Positions 12,966 to 21,883 of a stretch of DNA of 32,858 nt are shown one piece after another. The stretch lies in NCBI GenBank assembly GCA_021780615.1, contig JAJXYJ010000019.1, forward strand, positions 1 to 32,858. Reading direction: 5' to 3'. This stretch comes from a bacterium (GTDB lineage: Bacteria > Patescibacteriota > Minisyncoccia > UBA6257 > JAGOQP01). A program made the position numbers and the translations under genes. The notes below the pieces were generated by a model. It was not told the DNA's origin and made no database searches. It saw only the letters and a list, made by a program, of their open reading frames with translations. Position 1 is the stretch's first letter. Each line of letters opens with the position of its first letter.

Positions 12966-13736
12966 TTAACGAATCTCGTACACCATATTAACCGTCACGG
13001 TCACCTGCTGGCTTCCCGGCTCAATAGTCGGCGCACTGCTGGGAGCGGCGGCAACCAATCCTCCAGGACCAAATGTTTTTGCTGTTTGCATATATGGTTG
13101 TGGCTGATTGTATTCATTGATGGATACCACATTCCCCAAAGAAAATCCTGCGGCACGCGCTATTGCCTGCGCCTTTTCCTGCGTCTTGGTGATTGCATCG
13201 GCACGCGCCGTGTCCTGAGCTTTTGTTGGATCATCCAGAGAGAACGTAACGCCATCAATGCGATTAATGCCCATCGTGCTTAAGGTGTCAACAAAAGAAG
13301 ATATTTTTGAAAAATCACGCACCTTTACCTCAACGGTTTGCGTCAAACTATAACTAGCAATACTGGGAACAAATGAATTCAGGGAACTGCTCCACGTCTG
13401 CTGGGTGTATACCGGCGTTAAAGTGTAGTCCGTGGTGGTAATATCGGCAGAATCAACACCTTGATCTTTTAAGTAGGCGATTGTCTTATTAATAAGATCA
13501 TTGCTATCACTGGCTATCTGTTTGGTATCCTTTCCTTCCTTGACGACTGAGTATGAAATCGTTGCTACATCGGGAACTGCGGTTGTTTTACCAGTTGCCT
13601 CAACTGACATTGTCCGACGAGGATACGCGGCACTCCCGCTCAATGCTCCCCAAAAAACAACGTAAATAAGCAAAACGCTTGCAATAAATAAGAATAACGA
13701 CCCTGCTTGAAATAATACTTTTTTATCTTTTTCCAT
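12966..13736 (-). CDS. SIMPL (DUF541) domain protein
   Basis: The product has 256 aa. One N-terminal membrane anchor (about residues 9-31) is followed by a SIMPL/DUF541 domain. It starts MSVEATGKTTAVPDVATISYSV, then the helical stretch NKTIAYLKDQGVDSADITTTDYTLTPVY, then KAQAIARAAGFSLGNVVSI, and ends QQVTVTVNMVYEI. Family members (E. coli YggE, Brucella BP26) are periplasmic or surface oligomers tied to stress tolerance; the exact function is unsettled. The start overlaps the end of tpiA by 14 bp, which indicates translational coupling. It is followed by the 94-aa membrane protein. Confidence 0.9.
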   Translation of the reverse strand: MEKDKKVLFQAGSLFLFIASVLLIYVVFWGALSGSAAYPRRTMSVEATGKTTAVPDVATISYSVVKEGKDTKQIASDSNDLINKTIAYLKDQGVDSADITTTDYTLTPVYTQQTWSSSLNSFVPSIASYSLTQTVEVKVRDFSKISSFVDTLSTMGINRIDGVTFSLDDPTKAQDTARADAITKTQEKAQAIARAAGFSLGNVVSINEYNQPQPYMQTAKTFGPGGLVAAAPSSAPTIEPGSQQVTVTVNMVYEIR

Positions 13737-14499
13737 ATATTTTTTTAATAATAATAGTCATATCCTGCGCGCGCAGGCTTGCGGATCCAATAAGAAATCC
13801 ATTAATAGTATCCCTGTAGTATAGGAAATCATCTATATTTTTGCAATGGACGCTCCCGCCATAGAGTACGCGCGGAACACTGCTAAAATGGTGGGCACAA
13901 AACACATGAATACCTTCAATAACGTGCGCCGCATATGACGGATCAACCTCTTTGGACCCTCCAATCGCCCAGACCGGTTCGTAGGCAATACTAAAATGCG
14001 CACGCTTATCAAAACCGGCAACATCACGGACTAATTGTTGTTCAATAAACGCTAACGCTTTGGCGGGCGTTGTTTTTTTTGTTTCCCCCACACACAACAA
14101 CGGCGTCATACCGTGAGCATGAATGAGAGCAACTTTTTCATTAATTGTTTTGTCTGTTTCTCCAATAATATAGCGCCGTTCGGAATGACCAACGATGACA
14201 CGTGACACTCCCATGTCGGCAAGCATCCCATACGAAACCTCCCCCGTCAGGGCGCGTTGTTCATGTGCTGTACTATTTTGAGCCGCCAGCGCTACCGCAC
14301 GCTGCCCCTTTAACAACGCATGAAGCGGAGCAACGTATGGAAATGGCGGAGCAAGCAGTACCGATGCCGGAGGCGCATATCGCGCCGCACGGATAATTTT
14401 TGAAGCAAGCGCTCGCGCCTCTCGCAATGATTGCGGATTCATCTTCCAATTGCACACCAATAAAGGTGTTTGTAAGGATGTTGCTTTACGCTGTGCCAT
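13723..14499 (-). CDS. tpiA: Triosephosphate isomerase
   Basis: The product has 258 aa, full length. It interconverts dihydroxyacetone phosphate and glyceraldehyde-3-phosphate in glycolysis. Active-site residues are all visible: N17 and K19 in CNWKMN, the catalytic His in VGHSERR (about residue 104), and the catalytic Glu in AYEPVWAIGG (about residue 173). The phosphate-binding loop YGGSVHCKN comes near residue 217. The TATACT box 8 bp before ATG indicates a leaderless mRNA. It leads the operon tpiA-SIMPL-94 aa. It lies apart from other glycolytic genes. Confidence 0.97.
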   Translation of the reverse strand: MAQRKATSLQTPLLVCNWKMNPQSLREARALASKIIRAARYAPPASVLLAPPFPYVAPLHALLKGQRAVALAAQNSTAHEQRALTGEVSYGMLADMGVSRVIVGHSERRYIIGETDKTINEKVALIHAHGMTPLLCVGETKKTTPAKALAFIEQQLVRDVAGFDKRAHFSIAYEPVWAIGGSKEVDPSYAAHVIEGIHVFCAHHFSSVPRVLYGGSVHCKNIDDFLYYRDTINGFLIGSASLRAQDMTIIIKKIYGKR

Positions 14500-14507
14500 A
14501 GAGGGTT

Positions 14508-14513
14508 AGTATA
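14508..14513 (-). promoter_or_regulatory. -10 box of tpiA (leaderless)
   Basis: TATACT preceded by TGT (extended -10 type) on the minus strand, 8 bp before ATG 14499. A TTGATT lies upstream with a long 19-bp spacer. Confidence 0.6.
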
Positions 14514-14535
14514 ACACAAAATAAGAAAAAATAAT

Positions 14536-14630
14536 CAATTTTCAATTTTCAGTTTTCAATAAATTTTGAAATGAATCAATTGAATAATGTATTGAAATCC
14601 GCCAGCTGGTGGAGGTCATTGATCATTAAA
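14536..14630. repeat. Heptad-periodic repeat with central GC palindrome, overlapping dedA 3' end
   Basis: CAATTTT, CAATTTT, CAGTTTT, CAATAAA (14536-14563) are followed by a near-palindrome TCCGCCAGCTGGTGGA (14598-14613). A right arm with GGTCATT, GATCATT, AAAAATT comes next. The right arm encodes the last residues (IFNDQ) and the stop of dedA. Confidence 0.7.
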
Positions 14631-15245
14631 AATTTTGCGTCTTCGCAAATGCTTCCACACCCACCACGCAATGCCAGCAACTATAGCAACACCTATCACG
14701 ACATCAAATTTTTTAATGTATGGCTCCAATACCTGCCATCGATCCCCCAACATCCAGCCGGCATATGTTAACCCCACTACCCATATAAATGAACCGGCAA
14801 TAGTCATCAGAGAAAATTTTTTCTTGTCCATTTTGCCAATCCCGGCAGGAAGGGATATGAAGGTACGGATAACGGGCAACATACGAGAAAAAAAGACCGA
14901 TGCATCACCATAACGTTGGAACCAGCGCGAAGCGCGTGTAAGCGTTTCATCGGAAAAAAGATTTGATAAGATGCGGTACTGCTTCCGATGAGCGACAAGC
15001 CAGTCAGCAATCGCATATGAAATAACTGATCCTAACCAGCTCCCAATCGTTCCGGCAAAAACAACTCCCCAAAAAGAAAAAACGCCTTGCGCCGCAAGAA
15101 ATCCTGAAAAAGGCATGACCACTTCGGAAGGAATCGGTATGTTGCAACTATCAATAAGCATAAGCACCACAATACCGACATAGCCAATATGTTGTATAAA
15201 GGACATAATCCAGACAATGAGTAATCCAAGTAAAGAAGAAAACAT
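14616..15245 (-). CDS. DedA family membrane protein
   Basis: The product has 209 aa. The DedA/SNARE-associated (VTT) domain is seen as ESCN-type region DSCNIPIPSEVVMPFSGFLA (re-entrant loop with Glu), GTIGSWLGSVISYAIADWL, then FFSRMLPVIRTFISLPAGIGKM and the last spans. Conserved R and P residues of the FxxR(x)xPxxRxxxxxxAG motif are present. The family flips lipids such as undecaprenyl phosphate or phosphatidylethanolamine and supports membrane homeostasis. The C-terminal residues RRRKIFNDQ fall into a heptad repeat, which seems to have supplied the present stop codon. It is separated from galT by another heptad repeat. Confidence 0.9.
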   Translation of the reverse strand: MFSSLLGLLIVWIMSFIQHIGYVGIVVLMLIDSCNIPIPSEVVMPFSGFLAAQGVFSFWGVVFAGTIGSWLGSVISYAIADWLVAHRKQYRILSNLFSDETLTRASRWFQRYGDASVFFSRMLPVIRTFISLPAGIGKMDKKKFSLMTIAGSFIWVVGLTYAGWMLGDRWQVLEPYIKKFDVVIGVAIVAGIAWWVWKHLRRRKIFNDQ

Positions 15246-15281
15246 AAAGGTAGTTGAAAGTTATAAAGTTAAAAGCGTAAG

Positions 15282-15360
15282 AATTTAAAATTTTAAAATT
15301 AATCATCCACCGACTGACGGAGAAAATTCAATAATCATTAGTCATTAAAAATTGAAAATT
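15282..15360. repeat. Heptad-type repeat with central GC palindrome after galT
   Basis: A left AT-rich arm is followed by TCCACCGACTGACGGA (15306-15321, same frame as the 14598 palindrome). A right arm carries CATTAGT and CATTAAA (15336-15349). It ends 15 bp after the galT stop. Confidence 0.6.
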
Positions 15361-15374
15361 CACATTGACGCATC

Positions 15375-16445
15375 TTAACTCTTATGCGCCTTCAGTGCCG
15401 CTATCGCATCTTGGGGAAGAATCGGATTTTCTTGAATGCCCGTACCCAATTCAAAACCAGCATCAACGCCAATGCGAGTAAAACGGGGAACAATTCGAAT
15501 GTACCAATGGTAAGAGCGTTGTTGTGTGCTCCGCAAACCATGAAACGGTGCCGTGTGTACATACCAATTATAATCAGTCATACCATGCTCCTCTAAGGTG
15601 TGGAGGGCATCATGAAGTGCGCGGACAACACCATGCATAACATCAGGCGATGCAGTCTCAAACGACGCACTATGTACACGAGGAATCACCATTAATTCAA
15701 ATGGTTCACGAGAAGTGTAGGAAGCGGAAACAATTGCATGCGCATCACGATACAGTGTTCGTGCGGCCGCATGGTGTGCAGTCTGTTCATGGCACAAAAA
15801 ACACGCATGATGCTTCGTATAAAAAGAAGCGGCGTGCAATAGTTCATGACGAATGTGCCGCGGTACTACCGGAAGAGAAATCATCTGTAGGTGCGAATGA
15901 GCAATACTTGCTCCCGCCAAAGGCCCCTGATTTTGAAATAAAGCGCTGTAGTATATGCGCGTATCACGCATAACATCATGCACCCGCTGCTGAATTGCTT
16001 CAAATACTTCACCTACGCGTTCCTCCGAATATGACCCTAACGTTTTTTTATGATCACGCATAATGAGAAGATCATGGTACCCATAACCGGGAAGATCGTC
16101 TGCACCGGCGACATACGAGTACCCCGCCGCCTCCAACGGTTCAAGAGCGGGAAATTTATTTTCCAATACCTGCACACGCCACTGACTCAGTGGTTGGTTG
16201 GCAGGAAGCCAAAAGTGAGGAGCTTTATTACCCGCCGCCTGTGGGTCATCAAAAGGACACGTGGTCGCAGAAACTTTTTGTGGCGGCACCGTTACAAAAT
16301 CATACGACTTTGCCGGATCAAATCGCTTAGGAACAAAAAGAACCCATTCACCCGAAAGCACATCGTACCGCAAACGCGATGCGCTATGCAGATGACGAGC
16401 GGAAATATTATTGGGATGTGGTTGTTGCCGGTGTGGTTGTTGCAT
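15375..16445 (-). CDS. galT: Galactose-1-phosphate uridylyltransferase-like HIT protein
   Basis: The product has 356 aa from ATG 16445. The HIT-superfamily active site appears as SIAHSHLQMISLP (HxH, nucleophile His expected in this motif). Zinc-site-like cysteines are in TTCPFDDP and ACFLCHEQ. LRYDVLSGEWVLFVPKR at residue ~25 is the usual family start, so the first ~22 residues (MQQPHRQQPHPNN...) may be extra. They overlap the end of mrdA by 38 bp. The enzyme transfers UMP between UDP-glucose and galactose-1-phosphate; in CPR the real sugar substrate is uncertain. It is last in the proS-mreBCD-mrdA operon, so it may feed envelope sugar building. Confidence 0.85.
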   Translation of the reverse strand: MQQPHRQQPHPNNISARHLHSASRLRYDVLSGEWVLFVPKRFDPAKSYDFVTVPPQKVSATTCPFDDPQAAGNKAPHFWLPANQPLSQWRVQVLENKFPALEPLEAAGYSYVAGADDLPGYGYHDLLIMRDHKKTLGSYSEERVGEVFEAIQQRVHDVMRDTRIYYSALFQNQGPLAGASIAHSHLQMISLPVVPRHIRHELLHAASFYTKHHACFLCHEQTAHHAAARTLYRDAHAIVSASYTSREPFELMVIPRVHSASFETASPDVMHGVVRALHDALHTLEEHGMTDYNWYVHTAPFHGLRSTQQRSYHWYIRIVPRFTRIGVDAGFELGTGIQENPILPQDAIAALKAHKS

Positions 16446-18330
16446 ATAGGGAAGTACTTGTTGCCTGAGAAGTCACATTGACTCTGTGATCATAATACCA
16501 TTGCATTACTTCTTGCGCTACTGGGACCGCGTTAAGACTTCCTTGCACCGAATCTTCAATGAGCACCACAATAGCGATGGTAGGATTGGGAACCGGCGCA
16601 TATGCCACCACAAAAGCGTTTTCTTTTGTATTATTTTGAATTTGCGCGCTTCCTGTTTTAGCGGCAATAACCATAGGCACCACACGCATGGGGTAGGCAG
16701 TACCATAATCTTTGGTAACTGTATCAAGCATCCCCTGCTGAACTACCGCAAGGTGAGCAGGATCCTTCATGGTAATTGGCGTCAGCGTTGGAGAGTGCAC
16801 CACTGTCGCATCAGTCGCATCAGTTCCGATACGGGAAGCGATAAAGGGCGTGGGGAGCTTACCGCCATTCGCAATTGCGGAAATGTAACGAATAAGTTCA
16901 AGAGGAGTAATAACTAAATCACCCTGACCGATAGATACGTTATAGGTATCTCCAATGCGCCATATTTGGCCGGTACGATCTTCTTTTTCTTGCGGTGTCG
17001 GAAGGCTTCCTGCATTTTCACCCGGAAGATCAATGCCGGTCTCTTTATTAAGATCGAATTTTTCCCAATACGCATGGAGCATATTAATCCCCAATCCTTT
17101 TTGTGTTCCAAAGCCACCTCCCACTTCATAGAAATAAACATCACTCGATCGAGCAAGGGCAGAATACATATTGACCCATCCCTGAGGCCTCCAATCCAAA
17201 AACCGCGTTGGATGCGCCGGATCATATGGATTAGGAAGGTCCAAATATCCGGGAGAATAGATTGAAGCGAGCGGATCAATGATATTTTCCTCGAGTGCCC
17301 CAAAAGCAACTAATGGTTTAATGGTTGATCCAGGACTATAGAGCCCGGCAATTGCACGGTTAAACATCGGACGAGTCGGATCGGTAAATAATGACGATGT
17401 TAAATTATTACCATCAAAAGACGGCATACTGATAAGAGAAAGAATTTCTCCTGTTTGCGGATTAATGGCAATACCCGCTCCCGAAGTCCGGTTTAACTGC
17501 CCTAAGCGCGTCACCAATGCCGTATAAAATTCTTGCTGTAAAGCGGCATCAATTGTCGTATAAATATTATCACCAGCAACAGGCTGATGAAGCGTTTTTT
17601 CATCAATAACATTGCCGTGGGCATCGCGAAAACTTATCTGCTCCCCATTAACCCCCCGCAACTGAGTGTCATATTGTTTTTCAAGTCCCACCTTGCCAAT
17701 TTCATCATTGAGACGCAACGATGGATTACTGGTTAAATCCGATTGGTTCACCAATCCGATGTATCCTAAAATATGAGAAAATGCCGGTCCATCAAGATAG
17801 TTGCGCGCAAAACCATTTTCAATAACCACCGCGGGATCATTGAGTTTTTTTAATGCGATAATGCCACTTAACGGCACCGCACGCGCAATCGGATAGTATG
17901 CTTGTTGCTCTAAGTCGGTGGCCAACACCTTCTGTTTTATATCAGCAACATTAAAAGGAACAATTGCCGCAATCGTTGCCAGCTCACTATCCAAGTGACT
18001 CTTATCTTTAAGAATTTGTGAGAGGTTTAAGTTCACATCAAAGCTCGGCTCATTGGAAACTAACGGCACTCCATAGCGATCATAGATAATGCCCCGCGGA
18101 GCCTGCAAAATTGTTTCCTGTCCCGCATTGGCCAGCGCGCGAGATTGATAAAAATCTTGCTTAAGATAGGCAAGCTGAAACACCTTTAAAAAAACCAACA
18201 GTACCAAAGCGGCGGCAACCCATGCAAAAATACGAAAACCGCCTCCTGTAATGGGACGCTCAATAATATCGAGCCCTTCGGACAAATCATCCAAAACGGC
18301 ATCTTCTAAGAAAATCTCTTTTTTAGCCAT
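16408..18330 (-). CDS. mrdA: Penicillin-binding protein 2 (peptidoglycan transpeptidase)
   Basis: The product has 640 aa. A membrane anchor lies at about residues 31-53. The dimerisation domain begins LQAPRGIIYDRYGVPLVSNEPSF. The transpeptidase domain has all three motifs: SxxK as STIK near residue 334 (GLYSPGSTIKPL), SxD as SSD near 396 (ARSSDVYFYEVG), and KTG near 558 (AAKTGSAQI). It cross-links peptidoglycan during cell elongation with MreBCD and a RodA partner not in this window. The start overlaps mreD by 25 bp. The C-terminal ~30 residues are Thr/Ser-rich and unstructured. Operon position and length agree with PBP2 and not with the division protein FtsI. Confidence 0.95.
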   Translation of the reverse strand: MAKKEIFLEDAVLDDLSEGLDIIERPITGGGFRIFAWVAAALVLLVFLKVFQLAYLKQDFYQSRALANAGQETILQAPRGIIYDRYGVPLVSNEPSFDVNLNLSQILKDKSHLDSELATIAAIVPFNVADIKQKVLATDLEQQAYYPIARAVPLSGIIALKKLNDPAVVIENGFARNYLDGPAFSHILGYIGLVNQSDLTSNPSLRLNDEIGKVGLEKQYDTQLRGVNGEQISFRDAHGNVIDEKTLHQPVAGDNIYTTIDAALQQEFYTALVTRLGQLNRTSGAGIAINPQTGEILSLISMPSFDGNNLTSSLFTDPTRPMFNRAIAGLYSPGSTIKPLVAFGALEENIIDPLASIYSPGYLDLPNPYDPAHPTRFLDWRPQGWVNMYSALARSSDVYFYEVGGGFGTQKGLGINMLHAYWEKFDLNKETGIDLPGENAGSLPTPQEKEDRTGQIWRIGDTYNVSIGQGDLVITPLELIRYISAIANGGKLPTPFIASRIGTDATDATVVHSPTLTPITMKDPAHLAVVQQGMLDTVTKDYGTAYPMRVVPMVIAAKTGSAQIQNNTKENAFVVAYAPVPNPTIAIVVLIEDSVQGSLNAVPVAQEVMQWYYDHRVNVTSQATSTSLYATTTPATTTSQ

Positions 18331-18773
18331 AAACCGAAGGCAAAGAGGATCATGCCAACGGCAGTATTATAGAGAAATTCCATCAAAAATGGAAACGCCA
18401 CAAATGTATGGGCAAAAGAAAACACCAACCAGAAAAGAGCGGTTCCCACGAGAATAGCACCTATAAAAAGAATCGGCGCCGGACGAAGAACGAATGATCG
18501 TATGATAAAAAAGACAACGACACCCATGATGCCAATAAAAAGCAGTTCATAACTGGGAGATGGTGCGTACTTCGCCCATAATAATTCCGCCAGCAACCAC
18601 ATCATAAACACATACGCATCATCAATAAAAAATGCCAGTGCAAGCGCGCCGACCAACAACACATCAGGACGAATCACCAACGGCATATTCGCAAGAAAAG
18701 AAAGCGCCATGATTCCTGCCAAAAGCCACGCGCCCCGAAGTATCTCCTGCCGTAATGGTGATGAGTGTGTCAT
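18306..18773 (-). CDS. mreD: Rod shape-determining protein MreD-like
   Basis: I chose ATG 18773 (155 aa), 4 nt after the mreC stop, with AGGA at the stop codon acting as ribosome site; an earlier in-frame ATG lies inside mreC. The protein is almost all membrane: about five spans (LLAGIMALSFLANM, VLLVGALALAFFI, LLFIGIMGVVVFFII, ILFIGAILVGTALFWLVF, LYNTAVGMILFAFGLWL). MreD sequences are very variable, so the call relies on size, topology and position between mreC and mrdA. It would link MreC to the elongation machinery. Confidence 0.85.
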   Translation of the reverse strand: MTHSSPLRQEILRGAWLLAGIMALSFLANMPLVIRPDVLLVGALALAFFIDDAYVFMMWLLAELLWAKYAPSPSYELLFIGIMGVVVFFIIRSFVLRPAPILFIGAILVGTALFWLVFSFAHTFVAFPFLMEFLYNTAVGMILFAFGLWLKKRFS

Positions 18774-18777
18774 GTTC

Positions 18778-19461
18778 CTAGGGGTGGACTTCCACGTTAC
18801 GCACATCATTCATGCTGTAAGAAAATTGTATAGATGTCTGAAGAAATGCTCCTAATGTATCAGGAGTGATATCACGCACCGTGCCAATGGTAACCCCATA
18901 CATAAAATCTTTTGATGCGTTTACAATGAGATCCCCAGGAGCAATGGGCTTTGTTTTATCAATAAGAGTAACCAACGGACTCACTCCTCCTTTTAAAAGT
19001 CCATCGACTTGTTGGGCGCCAATACGCACCGGAAGAGAAAATGCCGGATCAAAAACAGTCATCACTTCACTCTCGTGAGGAGTCACTCGTGTCACCTGAC
19101 CAATGAGAACTCGAGAAGGAATAAAAACACCCTCACCAGTCATAACACCGTCAAGACTTCCCTTATCAAGAAAAATCCTATTTTTGGTATTGAACGGATA
19201 GGCCGAAAAAACCTGCGCGGAAATCTCCCCTGTTGAAGAAGCAATGGCAATATGTTGCTGGAGCGCAAAGAGTTCGTTTTTTAACCCATCGTTCTCCTGA
19301 TGCAACGTGGTATTTTCTTCGACGATACTGGAAAGAGAAAAAATGTGAGACAATGATGAAAAAATTTCAAGAGGTTTTGCAATGAAAAACCCCGTCCCAA
19401 TCAGTATCACAAGGATACCGGAAATACTCATAAGAATCACACGCTGATACTGCTGGTGCAT
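18778..19461 (-). CDS. mreC: Rod shape-determining protein MreC
   Basis: The product has 227 aa. A single N-terminal membrane span (about 8-28, VILMSISGILVILIGTGFFI) is followed by a coiled coil (VEENTTLHQENDGLKNELFALQQHI). The MreC beta-domain comes next: VFSAYPFNTKNRIFLDKGSLDGVMTGEGV, RVLIGQVTRVTPHESEVMTVFDPAFSLPVRI, DLIVNASKDFMYGVTIGTV. It is an extracytoplasmic scaffold that joins MreB to penicillin-binding proteins. The start is 2 nt after the mreB stop, so translation is coupled. Confidence 0.93.
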   Translation of the reverse strand: MHQQYQRVILMSISGILVILIGTGFFIAKPLEIFSSLSHIFSLSSIVEENTTLHQENDGLKNELFALQQHIAIASSTGEISAQVFSAYPFNTKNRIFLDKGSLDGVMTGEGVFIPSRVLIGQVTRVTPHESEVMTVFDPAFSLPVRIGAQQVDGLLKGGVSPLVTLIDKTKPIAPGDLIVNASKDFMYGVTIGTVRDITPDTLGAFLQTSIQFSYSMNDVRNVEVHP

Positions 19462-19463
19462 AG

Positions 19464-20504
19464 TTATTCAAGAATAATAGGCTTGAGAGCAAGCGCAAAG
19501 ACGTCCATATATGCATCGATATTTTCGGCGGCAATACCGGTACCCCGCACCACACAGGTGAGCGGATCATCGACAAGAATCGTTTTGACTGAAAGTTCTT
19601 TTTCAATAAATTCTCCAAGCCCTCGCAATAAACTACCTCCTCCTGAAAGGTAAATGCCCCGCTTGAGAATATCTCCCGAAAGTTCCGGGGGTGTTTTTTC
19701 TATAATATCTTTTATAGATTCAACCATGTGCTTAAGCAATGGCAACAACGTTCCGCGTACTTGCGTGTCTTTAATGAGTACTTCACGAGGAAGTCCTAAC
19801 GACAAATCCCGTCCTGAGACGGCTAAATCAAGTCGCTCAGCCAATGGTAACGCGGAACCAATTTCTATCTTAATGCGTTCCGCGGTCGGTTCACCGATGG
19901 CGATTTTAAATTCGTCCCGCACAAAACGCATAATTTCATCGTTCAACTTATCACCGGCAACTTTAAGACTTCGGGATACCACCACACCCCCCATAGAAAT
20001 GACGGCAATCTCCGTGGTCCCTCCGCCAATATCAACAATCATGTTTGCGGTCGGCTCCCCAATCGGCAATCCGGCACCCAACACTGCGGCAATGGGTTCT
20101 TCCAAAAGATATACGCTTGATGCCCCCGATGAAATAACCGCATCCTCTACCGACTTGCGTTCAACTTCAGTCAAATTAGTGGGAACGGCAACCACCGCAC
20201 GCACATATCGAAACAACGAATCACGCTTTATCTTTTTTATGTAGTTTTTAAGAATTTCCTGTGTCATAAGGAAATCAGAAATAACGCCGTTGACTAACGG
20301 ACGAATAACCTCAATATGCGCCGGTGTACGGCCCATCATACGCTTTGCCTCGTTACCAATCGCCAATACCTGACTCGTTTTGGTATTTAACGCGATGACC
20401 GTCGGCTCATTGACCACAATTCCCTCTCCTTTGACATACATCAGCGTATTTGCTGTTCCCAAATCAACACCAATATCAGTCTTTAACCCATTCAATATAC
20501 CCAT
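19464..20504 (-). CDS. mreB: Rod shape-determining protein MreB (operon copy)
   Basis: The product has 346 aa, of the actin superfamily. Phosphate 1 motif DLGTANT begins at residue 14. VVAVPTNLTEVERKSVEDA, the phosphate 2 motif VDIGGGTTEIAVISMGG and the adenosine motif LSGGGSLLRGL are all present. It forms membrane-bound filaments that guide cell-wall synthesis. It sits 11 bp after proS and directly before mreC, mreD and mrdA. The first residues (MGILNGLKTDIG) can act as a membrane helix. A second mreB gene is at 25878. Confidence 0.97.
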   Translation of the reverse strand: MGILNGLKTDIGVDLGTANTLMYVKGEGIVVNEPTVIALNTKTSQVLAIGNEAKRMMGRTPAHIEVIRPLVNGVISDFLMTQEILKNYIKKIKRDSLFRYVRAVVAVPTNLTEVERKSVEDAVISSGASSVYLLEEPIAAVLGAGLPIGEPTANMIVDIGGGTTEIAVISMGGVVVSRSLKVAGDKLNDEIMRFVRDEFKIAIGEPTAERIKIEIGSALPLAERLDLAVSGRDLSLGLPREVLIKDTQVRGTLLPLLKHMVESIKDIIEKTPPELSGDILKRGIYLSGGGSLLRGLGEFIEKELSVKTILVDDPLTCVVRGTGIAAENIDAYMDVFALALKPIILE

Positions 20505-20515
20505 ATAAATAAAGA

Positions 20516-21766
20516 TTATGCCTTAAAATACTGCGTTATGAACGAAAAATCAACCTGTGAAGCATCGGGCTTTGCCCGTTCTTTAAATTCCACACGTTCT
20601 CCCGTTTTTGCACTGACCACGAGCCGCACAGGAATACCGATAAGATCGCTCTCGGCAAATTTTTCTCCAGCAGAAATTCCTTCACGATCATCATAGAGCA
20701 CCTCAATACCTTCGGCCCGCAGGCGGTCATACACCCCCTGCGCCTTGGCTAAAATATCTTTTTTTTGAGCTTCGTCCGCCGGGACGATGGCAAGCAGGTG
20801 TGCTTGAAATGGAGCAACGCTCGCGGGCCATAGCAAACCCTTTTCATCATGAAAAAGTTCGGCAATAATACCCATGAGCCGAGAAATACCAATACCGTAG
20901 CACCCCATAATAACCGCATGCGATGTGCCGGCATGATCGGTGTACTGAAGTTTAAAAGGATCAGAATATTTTGTCTTCAGTTGAAAAATATTTCCCACTT
21001 CGCTGGCGGCAACGACCGTCAACGGTTTCCCGCACGTGGGACACGCATCGCCATCCTGCGCTTCATTAATTTCTCTGTTTTGCGCGAATTGGCACACGGC
21101 ACAATACACGATACGATCTTCGCCGCTGGCAACCTGTACTTGAAATTCATGGGAGAACTTAGAAAATGTCCCTCCTGATGCCTCAACTAAGAGCGCGTCA
21201 AGTCCGAGGCGTTTGAATATTGTTGTATATGCGACAATGGCTCGTTGGTAATACATTTCCAAATCAGCTTCGTCAGTATGAAATGAGTACAGATCTTTCA
21301 TTAAAAATTCTCTGCCACGCAGAAGCCCCGATTTTGCACGCGCTTCATCGCGAAACTTTGTTTGTATCTGATACAGCGCCATGGGAAGATCTTTATAGGA
21401 AAAAATCGCCCGCTGTGCCACGGGCACCACAATTTCTTCGTGAGTCGGTCCCAGGGCATACTCTTTTTTATCACGCGCAATAACCTTAAAAAGCACATCC
21501 AACGAATCCCACCGGCCCGTCTGCTGCCAATTTTCACGAGGATGCAGGACCGGCATTAAGACCTCTTGCGCACCCAATGCATTCATTTCATCACGAACAA
21601 TACACTCGATATGGTGAAGCACCCGGAGCCCCAAAGGAAGAAAGGTATACACCCCTGCCATAAGTTTATCAATAAAACCGGCGCGGATAAGAATCTGCGC
21701 ATTGTAGGCCTCTTCATCTTTTGGAGCTTCTTTGCGAATAAAATGAGATAAGTGTGATTGAAGCAT
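20516..21766 (-). CDS. proS: Prolyl-tRNA synthetase, compact form
   Basis: The product has 416 aa, a class II synthetase. The catalytic core has motif 1 (GVYTFLPLGLRVLHHIECIVRDEM), motif 2 (QIQTKFRDEARAKSGLLRGREFLMKD) and motif 3 (IMGCYGIGISRLMGII). Two CxxC pairs (CAVC, CPTC) lie between motifs 2 and 3 (about residues 222-242), possibly binding zinc. The C-terminal anticodon-binding domain is FQAHLLAIVPADEAQKK... The large editing insertion of the E. coli type is absent, so mischarged Ala-tRNA would need another enzyme. It heads the shape operon. A TATTTT box lies 6 bp before the ATG, preceded by a heptad repeat. Confidence 0.96.
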   Translation of the reverse strand: MLQSHLSHFIRKEAPKDEEAYNAQILIRAGFIDKLMAGVYTFLPLGLRVLHHIECIVRDEMNALGAQEVLMPVLHPRENWQQTGRWDSLDVLFKVIARDKKEYALGPTHEEIVVPVAQRAIFSYKDLPMALYQIQTKFRDEARAKSGLLRGREFLMKDLYSFHTDEADLEMYYQRAIVAYTTIFKRLGLDALLVEASGGTFSKFSHEFQVQVASGEDRIVYCAVCQFAQNREINEAQDGDACPTCGKPLTVVAASEVGNIFQLKTKYSDPFKLQYTDHAGTSHAVIMGCYGIGISRLMGIIAELFHDEKGLLWPASVAPFQAHLLAIVPADEAQKKDILAKAQGVYDRLRAEGIEVLYDDREGISAGEKFAESDLIGIPVRLVVSAKTGERVEFKERAKPDASQVDFSFITQYFKA

Positions 21767-21784
21767 AGGGATAAAATAATTTTA

Positions 21785-21880
21785 CAATTTTCAATTTCCA
21801 ATTTTCAGTAAATTTTCAATTGATTAATTTTAAAATTTAAAAATTCAATGATCATTGGAAATTGGTCATTGATAATTGCT
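21785..21880. repeat. Heptad-periodic inverted repeat between rseP and proS
   Basis: The left arm is CAATTTT, CAATTTC, CAATTTT, CAGTAAA (21785-21812). The centre is AT-only and self-complementary. The right arm is CATTGGA, AATTGGT, CATTGAT, AATTGCT (21853-21880). The arms pair imperfectly. It ends 4 bp before the rseP stop at 21884. Confidence 0.8.
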
Positions 21881-21883
21881 GAG

